DNA from: CAWELS01 sp964468205
Lineage (GTDB): Bacteria; Acidobacteriota; Terriglobia; Bryobacterales; Bryobacteraceae
DNA: 64,000 nt
Assembly (NCBI GenBank): GCA_964468205.1
Contig: CAYXVG010000006.1
Span: forward strand, 62,001-126,000
Reading direction: 5' to 3'
A model generated the notes under the pieces. That model was given only the letters and a program-made list of their open reading frames with translations, had not been told where the DNA came from and made no database searches. Positions 17,377 through 26,799 of the stretch are shown in pieces. The stretch's first letter is position 1, and the number at the start of each line of letters is the position of its first letter. A program made the position numbers and the translations under genes.

Positions 17377-19092
17377 ATGAATGACAAGGCGACCGAAGCC
17401 TATCGACTCTTTCGCGCGGTGCTGACGGCACCCGAACTGGAGCGGGCTACCTTGTTCTCAGAAGCCACGCCCGACGTTGCCGCGGTCGCTAAGAGAATGC
17501 TGCTTGACTACGAGCAGCCTGAGGTTTCTGGTGCCGCAGACGTTGCCGTGGACGGGCCGTGGCGGTGGACTCGAGAAGGAAGCGAGGTCGACGGCTGGCG
17601 TGTTGAGAAACTACTCGGAGCCGGCGGATACGGCAGGGTATATAGAGCGTTTCGAACGGCTCCCGGGGGTACTCAGGAGGGCGCCATCAAGTTTCTTGAC
17701 ATGGCACCTGCGCAACTACCACGATTCCTGCGCGAGCGTCAGACACTGTCCGATCTCGACCATCCGGGCATCTGCAAGTTCCTTGATGGCGGCGTCACCG
17801 ATGACGGAGTTCCGTACATGGTCATGGAGTATGTGCCTGGCCTGCCAATCACACGGTTCTGCGATTTTCATCGAAAGTCGATTGATGAGAGACTGCAGCT
17901 ATTTTGCCAGATCTGTGCGGCGGTTGAGTACGCCCACGCGCACCGTGTCCTCCATCGGGACCTGACGCCAGCCAATATTCGTGTGACTGAAGTCGGGATT
18001 GTACGAGTCTTGGATTTCGGAGTTGCACGGCTCCTCGATCCCGTATCAGCTGAGTCCGAGCCCCTCACCAAACGCCACGATCAGCCCGGTACGAAGGCCT
18101 ATGCGAGCCCCGAGCAGGTTCAAGGGGCGGATGTGCGCCTGGAAACGGACGTATACGGGCTCGGGGTAATCCTCTACGAACTCGTGGTAGGTCAGCTTCC
18201 GTTCTCGGAGTTTGCCCTCAGCGGGCAGGATTGGAGACGAGTGATCTTGGAGCGGGAGCCCCTGTCCCCCAGCCACGCTCTGCTTGTCATCGGATCCAGC
18301 GGGACTTCGCGCCCGACCGCACACGTTCCTGAGACTGTGGCGTCTATGCGGGACTGCTCGCTAAGCAGGTTGAGGCGAGCTGTCCAAGGGAACCTGGACG
18401 CGATTATCCTCAAGGCGTTGGCGAAGGACCCAAAGCAACGGTACCGGCGGGTGGATCTGCTGCGTTCGGATATCGAGCGATACCTGACTGGCTGGCCGGT
18501 CGAAGCAAGACCGAGCGGTATTTGGGAGCGAGCGCGAAACTGGAGTTCTAGGCGTCCAGCAACCGCGGCGCTGCTGTGCATGAGTGTTCTATGGCTGATG
18601 TTTGTGCTGATCGTCGCTGTCGATCGGGATTTCGAACGCGAGATTGCAGCCCGGGATGCTGAATATGCACTTCAGCGGCTCGACTACCTGACTGGGGTGG
18701 GGTTGTCTGTTATTGAAGAATCCCTGCCTCGGGGCAACAAAAACAGCGAGGTGCATATCCTGGCGACGCGCATCCACACTGACCTCTTGCGAGAAATGAG
18801 AGCATTGCCGGAGGACGCCATCTCGAAACTTGAGGCCACGCTTGTTGAGTCTGCTGTCCAGTGCGCCGATCAGTGGAAGGACCACGACAACTTTCAGGCG
18901 GCTCTTGACGTGACGACGCCCGTTCTGCAGCGTGCAGCCGCATCCTGCCAAGCCAACCCTCGCGATCGACGATGGAGGGAGATCTGCATTCAGCTTTTGC
19001 GGCAGAGGATTGAAACGCACGTTGCTTTGGGGCATAGTGTCGAAGGGCTAGTTGAAATGACATATCTCGCTGACATCGAGACGCGGAACTGA
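17377..19092 (+). CDS. Membrane Ser/Thr protein kinase with altered catalytic loop
   Basis: A 571-aa Hanks-type kinase, start ATG 17377. An N-terminal helical segment (about 1-70) precedes the kinase domain (about 73-370). That domain has glycine loop GAGGYGRVY (81-89), ATP-binding Lys about 105 in AIKFL, HRD at 193-195, DFG at 213-215 and YASPEQ in the activation segment. The catalytic loop reads HRDLTPAN: the normally conserved Lys after HRDL is Thr, which may lower activity. A transmembrane helix (about 396-416) is followed by about 155 residues probably outside the membrane. The next kinase gene starts 4 bp later. Being divergent from the tubulin/caspase operon, it is a candidate regulator of it. 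Confidence 0.92.
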   Translation: MNDKATEAYRLFRAVLTAPELERATLFSEATPDVAAVAKRMLLDYEQPEVSGAADVAVDGPWRWTREGSEVDGWRVEKLLGAGGYGRVYRAFRTAPGGTQEGAIKFLDMAPAQLPRFLRERQTLSDLDHPGICKFLDGGVTDDGVPYMVMEYVPGLPITRFCDFHRKSIDERLQLFCQICAAVEYAHAHRVLHRDLTPANIRVTEVGIVRVLDFGVARLLDPVSAESEPLTKRHDQPGTKAYASPEQVQGADVRLETDVYGLGVILYELVVGQLPFSEFALSGQDWRRVILEREPLSPSHALLVIGSSGTSRPTAHVPETVASMRDCSLSRLRRAVQGNLDAIILKALAKDPKQRYRRVDLLRSDIERYLTGWPVEARPSGIWERARNWSSRRPATAALLCMSVLWLMFVLIVAVDRDFEREIAARDAEYALQRLDYLTGVGLSVIEESLPRGNKNSEVHILATRIHTDLLREMRALPEDAISKLEATLVESAVQCADQWKDHDNFQAALDVTTPVLQRAAASCQANPRDRRWREICIQLLRQRIETHVALGHSVEGLVEMTYLADIETRN

Positions 19093-19096
19093 TGAA

Positions 19097-20416
19097 ATGA
19101 AAGACAGCAGAACCGGCGAAGTACTTGGGGGCTGGCGCCTGGATCGACTCATCGGCTCCGGTGGCATGGGCGACGTGTACCTCGCACAGCGGATCGATGG
19201 TGTTGTCAAAATGGCGGCCGCGGTGAAAATATCACGTGAGGTTTCGACGGGCTGGCACGAAAGCGAAGCATCGCACATCCGGCGGCTCGACCATCACAAC
19301 ATTGCTCGGTACCTCGGCGATGGAGTGACGTCCCAGGGGCACCGGTACCTCGTCATGGAATACGTAGACGGCATGCCGGTCACAGAATACGCGGATCAGA
19401 AAGGGCTGTCGATTCGTGCGCGACTACGTCTCTTCACGCAGGTGTGTGCTGCCATAGAACACGCACACCAGTACCTTGTCGCACACCTCGACTTGAAGCC
19501 CAGCAATATTCTGGTAAACCGTGACGGGGCGGTCAAAGTGATCGACTTTGGGGTCGCGCGTAGTGTGAAGGCCCACTCCTCCTACGGCTCTGCTATGGCT
19601 TATTCTGGCCCGTATGCAAGTCCGGAGCAGATACAACAGCTCAGGCTGGGGTTTCCCACCGACATCTACGCTCTTGGCGCCGTTCTCTATGAGCTGCTGA
19701 GCGGGCACGAACCGTTCAATCCGCATCTTGCGCCCGAAGAGCTAGAACGACAGATTGTGGAAGAGGTTCCCCGCCCACCGTCCGTTGCGATCAATCAAAC
19801 GAAGGTTAGGAAGTCCGGACCACGCAGACACTACGAGTTGGAGCCCGAGCAGATGGCCAGGATGAGAGGAAATCTCCGGCTTTGGGAAGCTCGGAAGCTG
19901 CTCAGCGGTGATCTCGATCGCGTTTGTCTCTTCGCGTTGCGGAAGGAGCCGGAGCGCCGCTACAAGTGGGCCGGCGATCTACATTCTGACATCGACGACA
20001 TCGTGAATGGGCGGAAACCACGGAAAGCCCGCTCGGGGGATCGCGCGTACTGGGTGCTCGGCATCGTCCGTCGAAAGCCCCTGGAGGTGGTTGCTGTGGT
20101 GGCGATTGTGGCTGTCACTTTTGGTGGACTGTTCATGTTGAAGACCTTTTCTGCAAGTGTCCAGGTGAACCGCGAGCGCAAAGCTGAATTCGATCGCGTA
20201 GCGGAGTCAACACGTAGTGCGCTGCTCTACGAACTCCGGCCGAAACTGGCCACTGGGCCGAGTGCGCTTAACGCTGTGACTGCTCTTGACTCTGTGTTGG
20301 AAACGACAGCGGAACCTCCGCCCGCTCGCACCCGAATCGGCGAGATGTGGCACAAATGGCTTGAGGTGCCGAACAAGCTCTATCGTGTTTCACGTGACCT
20401 GCTTCAAAACCAATGA
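19097..20416 (+). CDS. Membrane Ser/Thr protein kinase, second of pair
   Basis: A 439-aa Hanks-type kinase. The glycine loop is GSGGMGDVY (20-28) and the ATP-binding Lys is about 44 in AAVKIS. The catalytic loop reads HLDLKPSN (130-137) with Leu in place of the Arg of HRD, so it would be a non-RD kinase not needing activation-loop phosphorylation. DFG is at 150-152 and YASPEQ follows. A transmembrane segment lies at about 333-353 (VVAVVAIVAVTFGGLFML), followed by a short outer tail. It is related in layout to the kinase just upstream but diverged. Its stop overlaps the RDD gene start by four bases (ATGA), showing translational coupling. Confidence 0.92.
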   Translation: MKDSRTGEVLGGWRLDRLIGSGGMGDVYLAQRIDGVVKMAAAVKISREVSTGWHESEASHIRRLDHHNIARYLGDGVTSQGHRYLVMEYVDGMPVTEYADQKGLSIRARLRLFTQVCAAIEHAHQYLVAHLDLKPSNILVNRDGAVKVIDFGVARSVKAHSSYGSAMAYSGPYASPEQIQQLRLGFPTDIYALGAVLYELLSGHEPFNPHLAPEELERQIVEEVPRPPSVAINQTKVRKSGPRRHYELEPEQMARMRGNLRLWEARKLLSGDLDRVCLFALRKEPERRYKWAGDLHSDIDDIVNGRKPRKARSGDRAYWVLGIVRRKPLEVVAVVAIVAVTFGGLFMLKTFSASVQVNRERKAEFDRVAESTRSALLYELRPKLATGPSALNAVTALDSVLETTAEPPPARTRIGEMWHKWLEVPNKLYRVSRDLLQNQ

Positions 20417-21588
20417 CTTGCCCGGAATGCCAATGCTTGTTGCTGCCCGACGCTCTCAATTGCAGTGTTTGCGGCACACCTGTGCGGCGGCCACCTCCAC
20501 CGGTGCGATACGGGGGCTTCTGGAGAAGGGTCGCGGCCGTTCTAATCGACATCGTGGTGATCTGGCCTGCGCTCGTGATCACGGTGAACTACTGCACTGA
20601 CCTAACCTCGTCGCTTCCCGTCGATGATCCGCCGCGGTATGAGCGTGCAGCCGAAGACCTCGCGCCGGCTGACAACTATGCGGATGTCCTTGAGCTTTGG
20701 ATGGAGATGGCCACATTCGGTACCACAGTCTTCTTTACATTCGCGCCGTACTACATCCTGACTGAGAGTTCCGCGCTGCAGGGAACTTTCGGAAAGCGCG
20801 TCATGGGTCTTCGGGTTGTCGACTTGAACGGGAATCGAATCCGTATTCTGCGTGCAACTGGACGCTATTTCGCGCGGCTGCTTTCTGCCACCCCATGGAT
20901 GCTCGGCTTTGTGATGGCTGGTTTTACCACGAAGAAACAGACACTACATGACAAGGCAGCCGGGACAACGGTGATCATCACGAAAGAAGATGCGGTGTGT
21001 TCAGCCTGCGGCATGAGGACTATCAGCGGAGCGGATTTCTGCCATCGGTGCGGCAAGTGCTTGCTTGCGCTACCCTCTCCGGTCAGGTACGGAGGTTTTT
21101 GGCGACGGGTATTCGCGGTTCTGATCGATATCGCGTTTCTGGCCGTTCCGGTTCGAGTACTGATGCTCCCGTTGCCTTCGGACGTTCATCAACAGACGAT
21201 CCTGGACTACTATACGAATCGCGTCACTAGCGAGGAGCGTCAGGAAGCTGTCTCGGCCTATAAGGAGTGGGCGGCACAGCAGGCGGTACTGGTGTTCATC
21301 CTCTTCAGCATCTACTTCACAGCGACCGAGTCTTCCGGCCTTGAAGGGACTCTCGGCAAGCGTGTTTTGGGACTTCGAGTTACCGATCTCGATGGACGAA
21401 GGGTTCGTCTCGGCCGTGCATTCGCACGATGTCTGGCACGCGCGCTATCGGCCGTGCTGTGGCATATCGGATTCGTGATGGCGGCGTTCACCACCAAGAA
21501 GCAGACATTGCACGATGTGATAAGCGACACAGTGGTGGTCGTCCGAACCCGAGACCCGCAACCGACAAGCCTTCCGCGCACAGTCTGA
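20413..21588 (+). CDS. Tandem-duplicated zinc-ribbon and RDD membrane protein
   Basis: A 391-aa protein built from two copies of one unit. Each unit has a four-Cys zinc ribbon (CPEC..CSVC at 3-20; CSAC..CHRC near 195-215) and then an RDD-type membrane domain. Both RDD copies open with VRYGGFWRR and AVLIDI, contain GTFGKRVMGLRV or GTLGKRVLGLRV, and end with FTTKKQTLHD. RDD proteins are small membrane proteins of mostly unknown role, sometimes linked to transport. The ATGA overlap with the upstream kinase and the zinc ribbons, echoing the TPR protein of the opposite operon, suggest a membrane partner of the kinases. A third RDD protein is encoded at 50558-51154. Confidence 0.9.
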   Translation: MTCPECQCLLLPDALNCSVCGTPVRRPPPPVRYGGFWRRVAAVLIDIVVIWPALVITVNYCTDLTSSLPVDDPPRYERAAEDLAPADNYADVLELWMEMATFGTTVFFTFAPYYILTESSALQGTFGKRVMGLRVVDLNGNRIRILRATGRYFARLLSATPWMLGFVMAGFTTKKQTLHDKAAGTTVIITKEDAVCSACGMRTISGADFCHRCGKCLLALPSPVRYGGFWRRVFAVLIDIAFLAVPVRVLMLPLPSDVHQQTILDYYTNRVTSEERQEAVSAYKEWAAQQAVLVFILFSIYFTATESSGLEGTLGKRVLGLRVTDLDGRRVRLGRAFARCLARALSAVLWHIGFVMAAFTTKKQTLHDVISDTVVVVRTRDPQPTSLPRTV

Positions 21589-21623
21589 CCCACCCCAGTC
21601 GCCCCAATGCCCCCCGATGTCGT

Positions 21624-22232
21624 TCATTTCCCTGATGCTTCGCCATCGCTCAGCATTGCACCAAGGAATACGATGGCGCGCTTGTGGTCCCGCCGGAAGC
21701 TGGCCACCGAAGTTCCCATGGCGGCCGCACCCTCTTCGTTGTTAAACCCCGCGAAGAAACGGAGCTCAAAAGCCCTGGCTGCGTCGGGGTCTTCATCAGC
21801 AAGTCTATTCAGGGCCTCCTCCGCATTCAGAACCTCTTCAATGTTGACCTTCTCGCTTGGTGTGGCATAGAGTAAACTGTCAAACGCCACGCGGCTCCTC
21901 GGATTCGGCCTCCTGCCAGTGTGTGCGCGGGCATAGTCCACTAAAATGAACCGCATCTGTCTGGTCAGCATATTGATCAGGTCTTCCTCGGTTCTGGCAG
22001 CATGGAAAACCTGGCCTCCCGCGGCCAGCATCTTCTCCATGACCCTTTGCACAAGCTCGGAGCCGCTTTGCCCGAACGTGTGCCCAACCCGCTCGCGGGT
22101 CATCAGCCAGAAAGCGCGCCGCTTGAGCTCTGGATAGATCAGCTCGACGAGCTGGTTCATCAAAGCGCCATCGCCCCGCCGCGCGCCATCAATTAACTCT
22201 GACGCCTTGGCGCCTGATTCGTCATCGTGCAT
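21624..22232 (-). CDS. ECF-type RNA polymerase sigma factor
   Basis: A 202-aa sigma factor of the large acidobacterial/planctomycete ECF group (sigma70_ECF, PF07638). Region 2 is seen in LIYPELKRRAFWLMTRERVG and FILVDYARAHTGRRPNPRSR. Region 4 is in FELRFFAGFNNEEGAAAMGTS, the helix-turn-helix for the -35 element. ATG 22232 is preceded by GGAGGACTCC. It converges with the RDD gene (35 bp between stops), is read in the same direction as the CHAT operon and lies 86 bp after the membrane gene, so it may have its own promoter. It probably directs RNA polymerase to local promoters. Confidence 0.9.
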   Translation of the reverse strand: MHDDESGAKASELIDGARRGDGALMNQLVELIYPELKRRAFWLMTRERVGHTFGQSGSELVQRVMEKMLAAGGQVFHAARTEEDLINMLTRQMRFILVDYARAHTGRRPNPRSRVAFDSLLYATPSEKVNIEEVLNAEEALNRLADEDPDAARAFELRFFAGFNNEEGAAAMGTSVASFRRDHKRAIVFLGAMLSDGEASGK

Positions 22233-22318
22233 GGAGTCCTCCAAGCTTGGGAGCGAGAGAACCTCGGTTGCCTGCTCACAATTCTCGGTCAGTTTGCCAC
22301 CGACCGCTTCAGGTACCA

Positions 22319-23080
22319 CTATCGTGTCGCGGAGACAACTCGAAAAAGGTAAGTTGCTCGAACAGAGCGATCCAATCCGGTGACATCAACGATGTAGTCT
22401 CCTGGAGGGAGCAAACGCACGTCCAAAACAAGAGAGAGCTGTTGCCGTTGTTCGGCTTGAGTCGACTGCAAAGCTTGGGGAGAACTCCAACGCTCTTCGA
22501 GACGACCGTCTCCGGCAACCTCTGATATTCGGACGGAACACGTCACTGGGTCACCACTCACTGGCAACTCCAGCGTCAACAGAGCGGCACCGCGACCCTC
22601 CGGAAGAGCCAGACGTCCCCCTCTTGCCGCACCCATCAAGACGCCCGGCGCAAGTGTCAAACGGGCGACGATGGGTTGAGCCACTGGCTCCGTCGGCAAA
22701 AAGTCAACACGAAGCTGCCGTGAGAGCCAAACGCCAGCGATCACCAGAATCGCCGCAGTGCCCGCAAGGGCGAGGGCCGTCCATGCCTTGAAGTCTCGAG
22801 TTGTTTGTTCGGGGACTGATGCTTGACGGTTTCGGGCCTCGTCCAGGCGCCGGCGCAACTCTGGAACGGTCAGGTAACGGTGTTCGAACTGATCGCGCAC
22901 TGCCCTTGTGAGTCTCCCGTCCAGATACCTCTGGATCAGTTCGGCCTCGATGGACTGAACGCGGAGAAAGAAGGCCCGATCCGTGAAGTACTTGACCTCA
23001 AGGGAGGCCGACTCCTTCTCTCCGAGCGTTCCCAACAAATAGGCCTGCACAGACTCAACTGATATGTGGCTCGTGCCCAT
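22319..23080 (-). CDS. Single-pass membrane protein, anti-sigma-like position
   Basis: A 253-aa protein. The N-terminal cytoplasmic part (about 1-97) is helical (VQAYLLGTLGEKESASLEVK, DGRLTRAVRDQFEHRYL) and resembles the helical anti-sigma domain found in this phylum. One transmembrane helix is at about 99-118 (WTALALAGTAAILVIAGVWL). The outer part is beta-rich and ends in PPGDYIVDVTGL, a typical sensor-like sandwich. It sits 6 bp after a sigma-like gene and 86 bp before an ECF sigma gene. The role as an anti-sigma factor is inferred from layout; no CxxC zinc-binding anti-sigma motif is present. Confidence 0.75.
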   Translation of the reverse strand: MGTSHISVESVQAYLLGTLGEKESASLEVKYFTDRAFFLRVQSIEAELIQRYLDGRLTRAVRDQFEHRYLTVPELRRRLDEARNRQASVPEQTTRDFKAWTALALAGTAAILVIAGVWLSRQLRVDFLPTEPVAQPIVARLTLAPGVLMGAARGGRLALPEGRGAALLTLELPVSGDPVTCSVRISEVAGDGRLEERWSSPQALQSTQAEQRQQLSLVLDVRLLPPGDYIVDVTGLDRSVRATYLFRVVSATR

Positions 23081-23086
23081 AGACTA

Positions 23087-23602
23087 TTACATCCGTTGTC
23101 CGTGCCAACCCGCCCAACCCGCCAGTAGTCGTCGGAGACGATGCACGCGAACGCGGACGTTGTTAGCACTGCTGATTCCGAACGCCTCGGCGATTTCCTT
23201 TCCTTCCAATCTGGTGGCGCTCTTTAGGATTTCCCAATCTTTCTCGCTCAGCCGTTCCCGGCCCAACTGTAGTACTTCCCGAAGGTAGACCCTCAACTCC
23301 GAATCACTCAATCCGTGAGTTTGGGCCTGACCGGCGGGTGGATCGAAGTCCAAAGCGGCACCTGAATGCTTGGCCGCTTTCCGGTGCCCCTCGAAACCAA
23401 CACGCGCGGCGAAGCCGTAGCAGACTTTGAGAAAATCTTCTTCTTTTTCGAAAAGGTAGTCCTCCCGGGCTAGGACCGCGGCGAGAGTGTCCTGGGCTAG
23501 GTCTTCCGCTTCAGAGGCTCCGTGGCGGTGAGCAAAGTAGAAGACCAGTGCCTGGCGGGCATGTTCCCAAGTCTCCGGCGACACTGAGCGGCAGTTGAGC
23601 AT
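23087..23602 (-). CDS. Sigma-70-like transcription factor, small
   Basis: A 171-aa protein. The N-terminus (ARQALVFYFAHRHGASEAED, then LAQDTLAAVLARE) matches sigma region 2.1-2.2. The C-terminus (LSEKDWEILKSATRLEGKEI, then AEAFGISSANNVRVRVHRLR) is a region 4 helix-turn-helix. The region between is short. It lies 16 bp after the CHAT gene stop and 6 bp before the membrane gene. Ribosome sites in this group are weak, which suggests coupling. It probably controls the same operon. Confidence in a sigma-type DNA-binding role is good; its promoter is unknown. Confidence 0.85.
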   Translation of the reverse strand: MLNCRSVSPETWEHARQALVFYFAHRHGASEAEDLAQDTLAAVLAREDYLFEKEEDFLKVCYGFAARVGFEGHRKAAKHSGAALDFDPPAGQAQTHGLSDSELRVYLREVLQLGRERLSEKDWEILKSATRLEGKEIAEAFGISSANNVRVRVHRLRRLLAGWAGWHGQRM

Positions 23603-23618
23603 CCGAGCGCAGAGGCCA

Positions 23619-26567
23619 TTATAAGGGTGGCAGGGCCGTGGCCGCTGCAGGGCTCGGCCGACCGATGACCGTGTAGACCGCCCAGTAAAAGGGATCTGAC
23701 CACCTGGGGTCCGCCGACAGGCGACGACGCGCCATTGTCAGGGCACGCTCGACGGTGTCCCCTTGAGCCAGCGCCCGCCGGTAAAACTCACTGAAGAATT
23801 GTGCCGAGGCCACTGCGTCGGTCTTGGCCAACGACAGCACTAGCTGGGAGGCACCTGCCTGAAAAAGACTGTGAGTGAATCCCCGCAGTCCCTCCCCGAT
23901 GACCATCTTGCCAAGTGCCGTTTCACAGGATGACAGAACCACTGTCGAGCCATTCAGAGATAACTCCGCAAACTGCCTCGGCCTGAGGAATCCGTCTACG
24001 GCGTGGCCCGTGGAATCCACCAGTGAAAGTATGACCCGCGACTGCTCGGGAGTGTGCTCATCGATTACGGTGTGGGTGGAGAAATGGAGGATGCCGAAGT
24101 CGCCGATCTGGCTTTTATGAAGCACCGCTGGAGTCGCGTTGAAACCGGTAAGTGAGAGAAACCTGGATGGCGGAAGTAAGGATGACATCATCCTCAGGTC
24201 GTCAATGAACGGAAGACGGGGCAACTCGGGATCGCCGGTCGGCGTCACCGGCGGGTTCTCCACTACCACCCTTGGATCCTCCGAGGAATAGACAGGATCC
24301 GCTACCGCCACTACCCCTCGCCGGTAATCGGAGATGGCGTGCGGGAGCCTCCCAGCGAGGAGGTAGGCTGCGGACGGGGCCTGTACAATCTCATGGGAGA
24401 GCCCGATTGCACCGCCTTGCGGCAAGCGCAGCGCTGTCATTGGTACACGGTTCAGGACCCCGTCCAGAACCAGCACGATCCGTGGTGGGAGAGAGACTCC
24501 CTGCAGGGAACCCAACAACACTGCAGAGAGACGATTGACTCCCCACTCGAACTCAGCGAGCCTCTGCGCGGACTCCAGGCGTTCGCCAATCGCAGCAAAC
24601 AAGGCGGCTGTGCGTGAAGCTACGGGCTCAATCGATCCTCGAGGGGGCAGATGAAAGACTTTGACCTGTTCGCGTGTAACCAACCATAGATAGCTGGTGC
24701 GCTCGCCCAGGTGATATTCCAATAGTGCCGAATCGGGTGGCAGTCCAGACTGAAGTTCTTGCACGCTCCGGAGAGGTCGACCGAGATCCTGTGACTCAAA
24801 GGCCCTCGTAATCTCGGTGTCTAGCTGACCGGCGTCGTTCAACATGCTCCGGAGTCGGTCCCGTAGATCGAGTTCCCATTCGGAGCTGGCGCTACTCAAA
24901 CGGTTTGCCAGGAAACTCGCCTGTCGCTCCAGGCTGCGGCGTTGATCGAGAAGGTCCTTAGGCACTGGCGCCTGTGCCCCCTGGACGACGATATCCAACA
25001 GAGCTCGTCCGCGCCCCTTCTCGGCGGCCAACAGTCCGCTGGCGGGCGCATCCTTGGTGTCGTCAGAAACTGCAATGTCTACAAGTAGATCGAAGAAAGC
25101 GCGCTTTCTAGCGTAGAAGGACGCCCGCAGCGCAGGGGTGGAAACGTCATTCCGAAGCACTTCGATTGAACCGACAGCCTTCTCGGCGAGGTCTCGTGCG
25201 GCGTTCCGGTCGCCTGCCGCATAGGCAACTTCTGCCAATGCCAGCGCGCTCTCCGAGGCATCATCGCGCAGGCCCGTCTCCTCACGGATTCTCAGGGCTT
25301 CCTCCAGGAAGCGGCGAGCAGACCGCAAGTCCATGCGCTGCCTTGCTTCCAGGCCTAGGTGATGCAAGGCGATCGCCTCGCCGCGTCGGCTGCGGAGAGC
25401 GCGTTGTGCTTCGAGTGCCTCGGTTAACCGTTGGCGAGCTTCATCTGGCTGGGATCTCCTCAACAAGACCTGACCAAGGTTATTCAAGACATCCGCGCGA
25501 CCCGACGCATCAGAGTGCTCCACCGCTTCCGCAAGCGACTGTTCAAGCAACCGCTGAGCGCGCTCCAGCCGCCCCTGCAACATATGCGTTCGACCCAGAT
25601 TCAGACGGGCACGCAGAGCTTCGTGGGGACGATCATTTGCGACGAACCGCGCAAGAGCAGTCTCGAATAGTCCGGCTGCCCTCTCAAACTCAGCCAGGTA
25701 CTGATAGCAGAGAGCGATGTTGTTGATCAAGCGAGCGTGGGAAACGGGATCACGAGATTCAAGAAGTGGTTCCGCCTGTGAATACACATCGATAGCGCGT
25801 TGGTAATCTCCGGTCACCGTAAGAAGAAACCCGATGTTTGAAAGAGTCCGCCCCTCGAATACCGGGTACGAGGCGCTGCGCCAGTCCGCCGCGGCTTCTA
25901 GCAGCCGCCGAGACGCCTCATCGAGTTCCCCCAGCCGCAGCGAGGCCAGTCCGCTGTTGTTGGCAGCCTCCGCTGCGCAACGGAGATCGGAAATGGATCT
26001 GCATGTGTCCAACGCTTTTTCAAAGATGTCGCGTGCCTCTTCGGAACTCGCCCTCAGCTCCACACTTCCCATCTTCAGAAGCGTCCGTACAACGGCGGAC
26101 ACCTGTCCCAGTTCCTGCCACGCCAACAGGGACTCGCTGATATCCGCCTCATCTTGACTGCTTTTCGATTGGGACGCGAGCGCTTCCGCCTTCTGCCAGC
26201 TGTCAGCGAGAGGCACCGGGATTCCTCGGCGGGACGCGACAACAACAAACGTCGAGTTGTCGTCAGGTTCGACACGGCTTACGTAGACGTCATAGCTGGC
26301 AGCCCCAACCAGGGTTGCAGTCTCTGGACCGAAGTCAAACCCGTCAACCACCCATTCACGGCCGGCACCAACGATCCGCAGAGCTAGGTCCGCCCGCTGA
26401 TCCACCGATATCTGGGCGACCTCCCCGAGTTCAACAGCGAAATTGAAACAGCCAGGAGCGCGGGTCGAGGCGGTAACAGTCGCCGCTTCGTCGAGGGCAA
26501 CGGGGATGCATGCCGCCTTGAGCATGCAAGCCGTCAGAATACCGGCACCGAGCCCCCACAGTTTCAT
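23619..26567 (-). CDS. TPR protein with C-terminal CHAT protease domain
   Basis: A 982-aa protein from ATG 26567. A hydrophobic N-terminus with a Cys (LGAGILTACMLKAAC) suggests an exported protein or lipoprotein. A beta-rich segment (about 30-130) is followed by 8-10 TPR units (about 160-500; e.g. ALRARLNLGRTHMLQGRLER). The CHAT domain is at about 690-970, with catalytic His about 832 in LHFSTH and Cys about 881 in VVLSSCETALG, then GFTHSLFQAGA. Both residues are present, so it should be an active caspase-like protease. CHAT proteases cut partner proteins in some defence and signalling systems. It heads an operon with a sigma-like and a membrane gene. The frame extends to 26744, but those residues look non-natural. 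Confidence 0.9.
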   Translation of the reverse strand: MKLWGLGAGILTACMLKAACIPVALDEAATVTASTRAPGCFNFAVELGEVAQISVDQRADLALRIVGAGREWVVDGFDFGPETATLVGAASYDVYVSRVEPDDNSTFVVVASRRGIPVPLADSWQKAEALASQSKSSQDEADISESLLAWQELGQVSAVVRTLLKMGSVELRASSEEARDIFEKALDTCRSISDLRCAAEAANNSGLASLRLGELDEASRRLLEAAADWRSASYPVFEGRTLSNIGFLLTVTGDYQRAIDVYSQAEPLLESRDPVSHARLINNIALCYQYLAEFERAAGLFETALARFVANDRPHEALRARLNLGRTHMLQGRLERAQRLLEQSLAEAVEHSDASGRADVLNNLGQVLLRRSQPDEARQRLTEALEAQRALRSRRGEAIALHHLGLEARQRMDLRSARRFLEEALRIREETGLRDDASESALALAEVAYAAGDRNAARDLAEKAVGSIEVLRNDVSTPALRASFYARKRAFFDLLVDIAVSDDTKDAPASGLLAAEKGRGRALLDIVVQGAQAPVPKDLLDQRRSLERQASFLANRLSSASSEWELDLRDRLRSMLNDAGQLDTEITRAFESQDLGRPLRSVQELQSGLPPDSALLEYHLGERTSYLWLVTREQVKVFHLPPRGSIEPVASRTAALFAAIGERLESAQRLAEFEWGVNRLSAVLLGSLQGVSLPPRIVLVLDGVLNRVPMTALRLPQGGAIGLSHEIVQAPSAAYLLAGRLPHAISDYRRGVVAVADPVYSSEDPRVVVENPPVTPTGDPELPRLPFIDDLRMMSSLLPPSRFLSLTGFNATPAVLHKSQIGDFGILHFSTHTVIDEHTPEQSRVILSLVDSTGHAVDGFLRPRQFAELSLNGSTVVLSSCETALGKMVIGEGLRGFTHSLFQAGASQLVLSLAKTDAVASAQFFSEFYRRALAQGDTVERALTMARRRLSADPRWSDPFYWAVYTVIGRPSPAAATALPPL

Positions 26568-26758
26568 AGCACAGATTCTACCAAAGGGCTGCGAGATAAC
26601 ACCTTTCTTCTCGGCATGTTGCGTTGTGTACAGACCTGCTCTCCGCATCCCGATCTGTTTGGCCCGACGTCTTGTGCCGTTCCTTGACGAATCGTGTAGT
26701 AGGTAGCAGGCAGAGGCCTGTTGGATCAGATCAGCGAGATCCATCCCTCAAGGAGGAG

Positions 26759-26789
26759 TGCCAGGAGCGGTTGCACGCCGCCCCTGGCA
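26759..26789 (-). terminator. Hairpin downstream of small ORF
   Basis: TGCCAGG, A, GCGG, a 7-nt loop, CCGC, C, CCTGGCA: an 11-bp stem with one A/C mismatch. It starts 11 nt after the stop of the 42-aa ORF in minus-strand direction, which fits a terminator or 3' stabiliser for a short transcript. No long T-run follows. Confidence 0.55.
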
Positions 26790-26799
26790 ATCGATCCGG

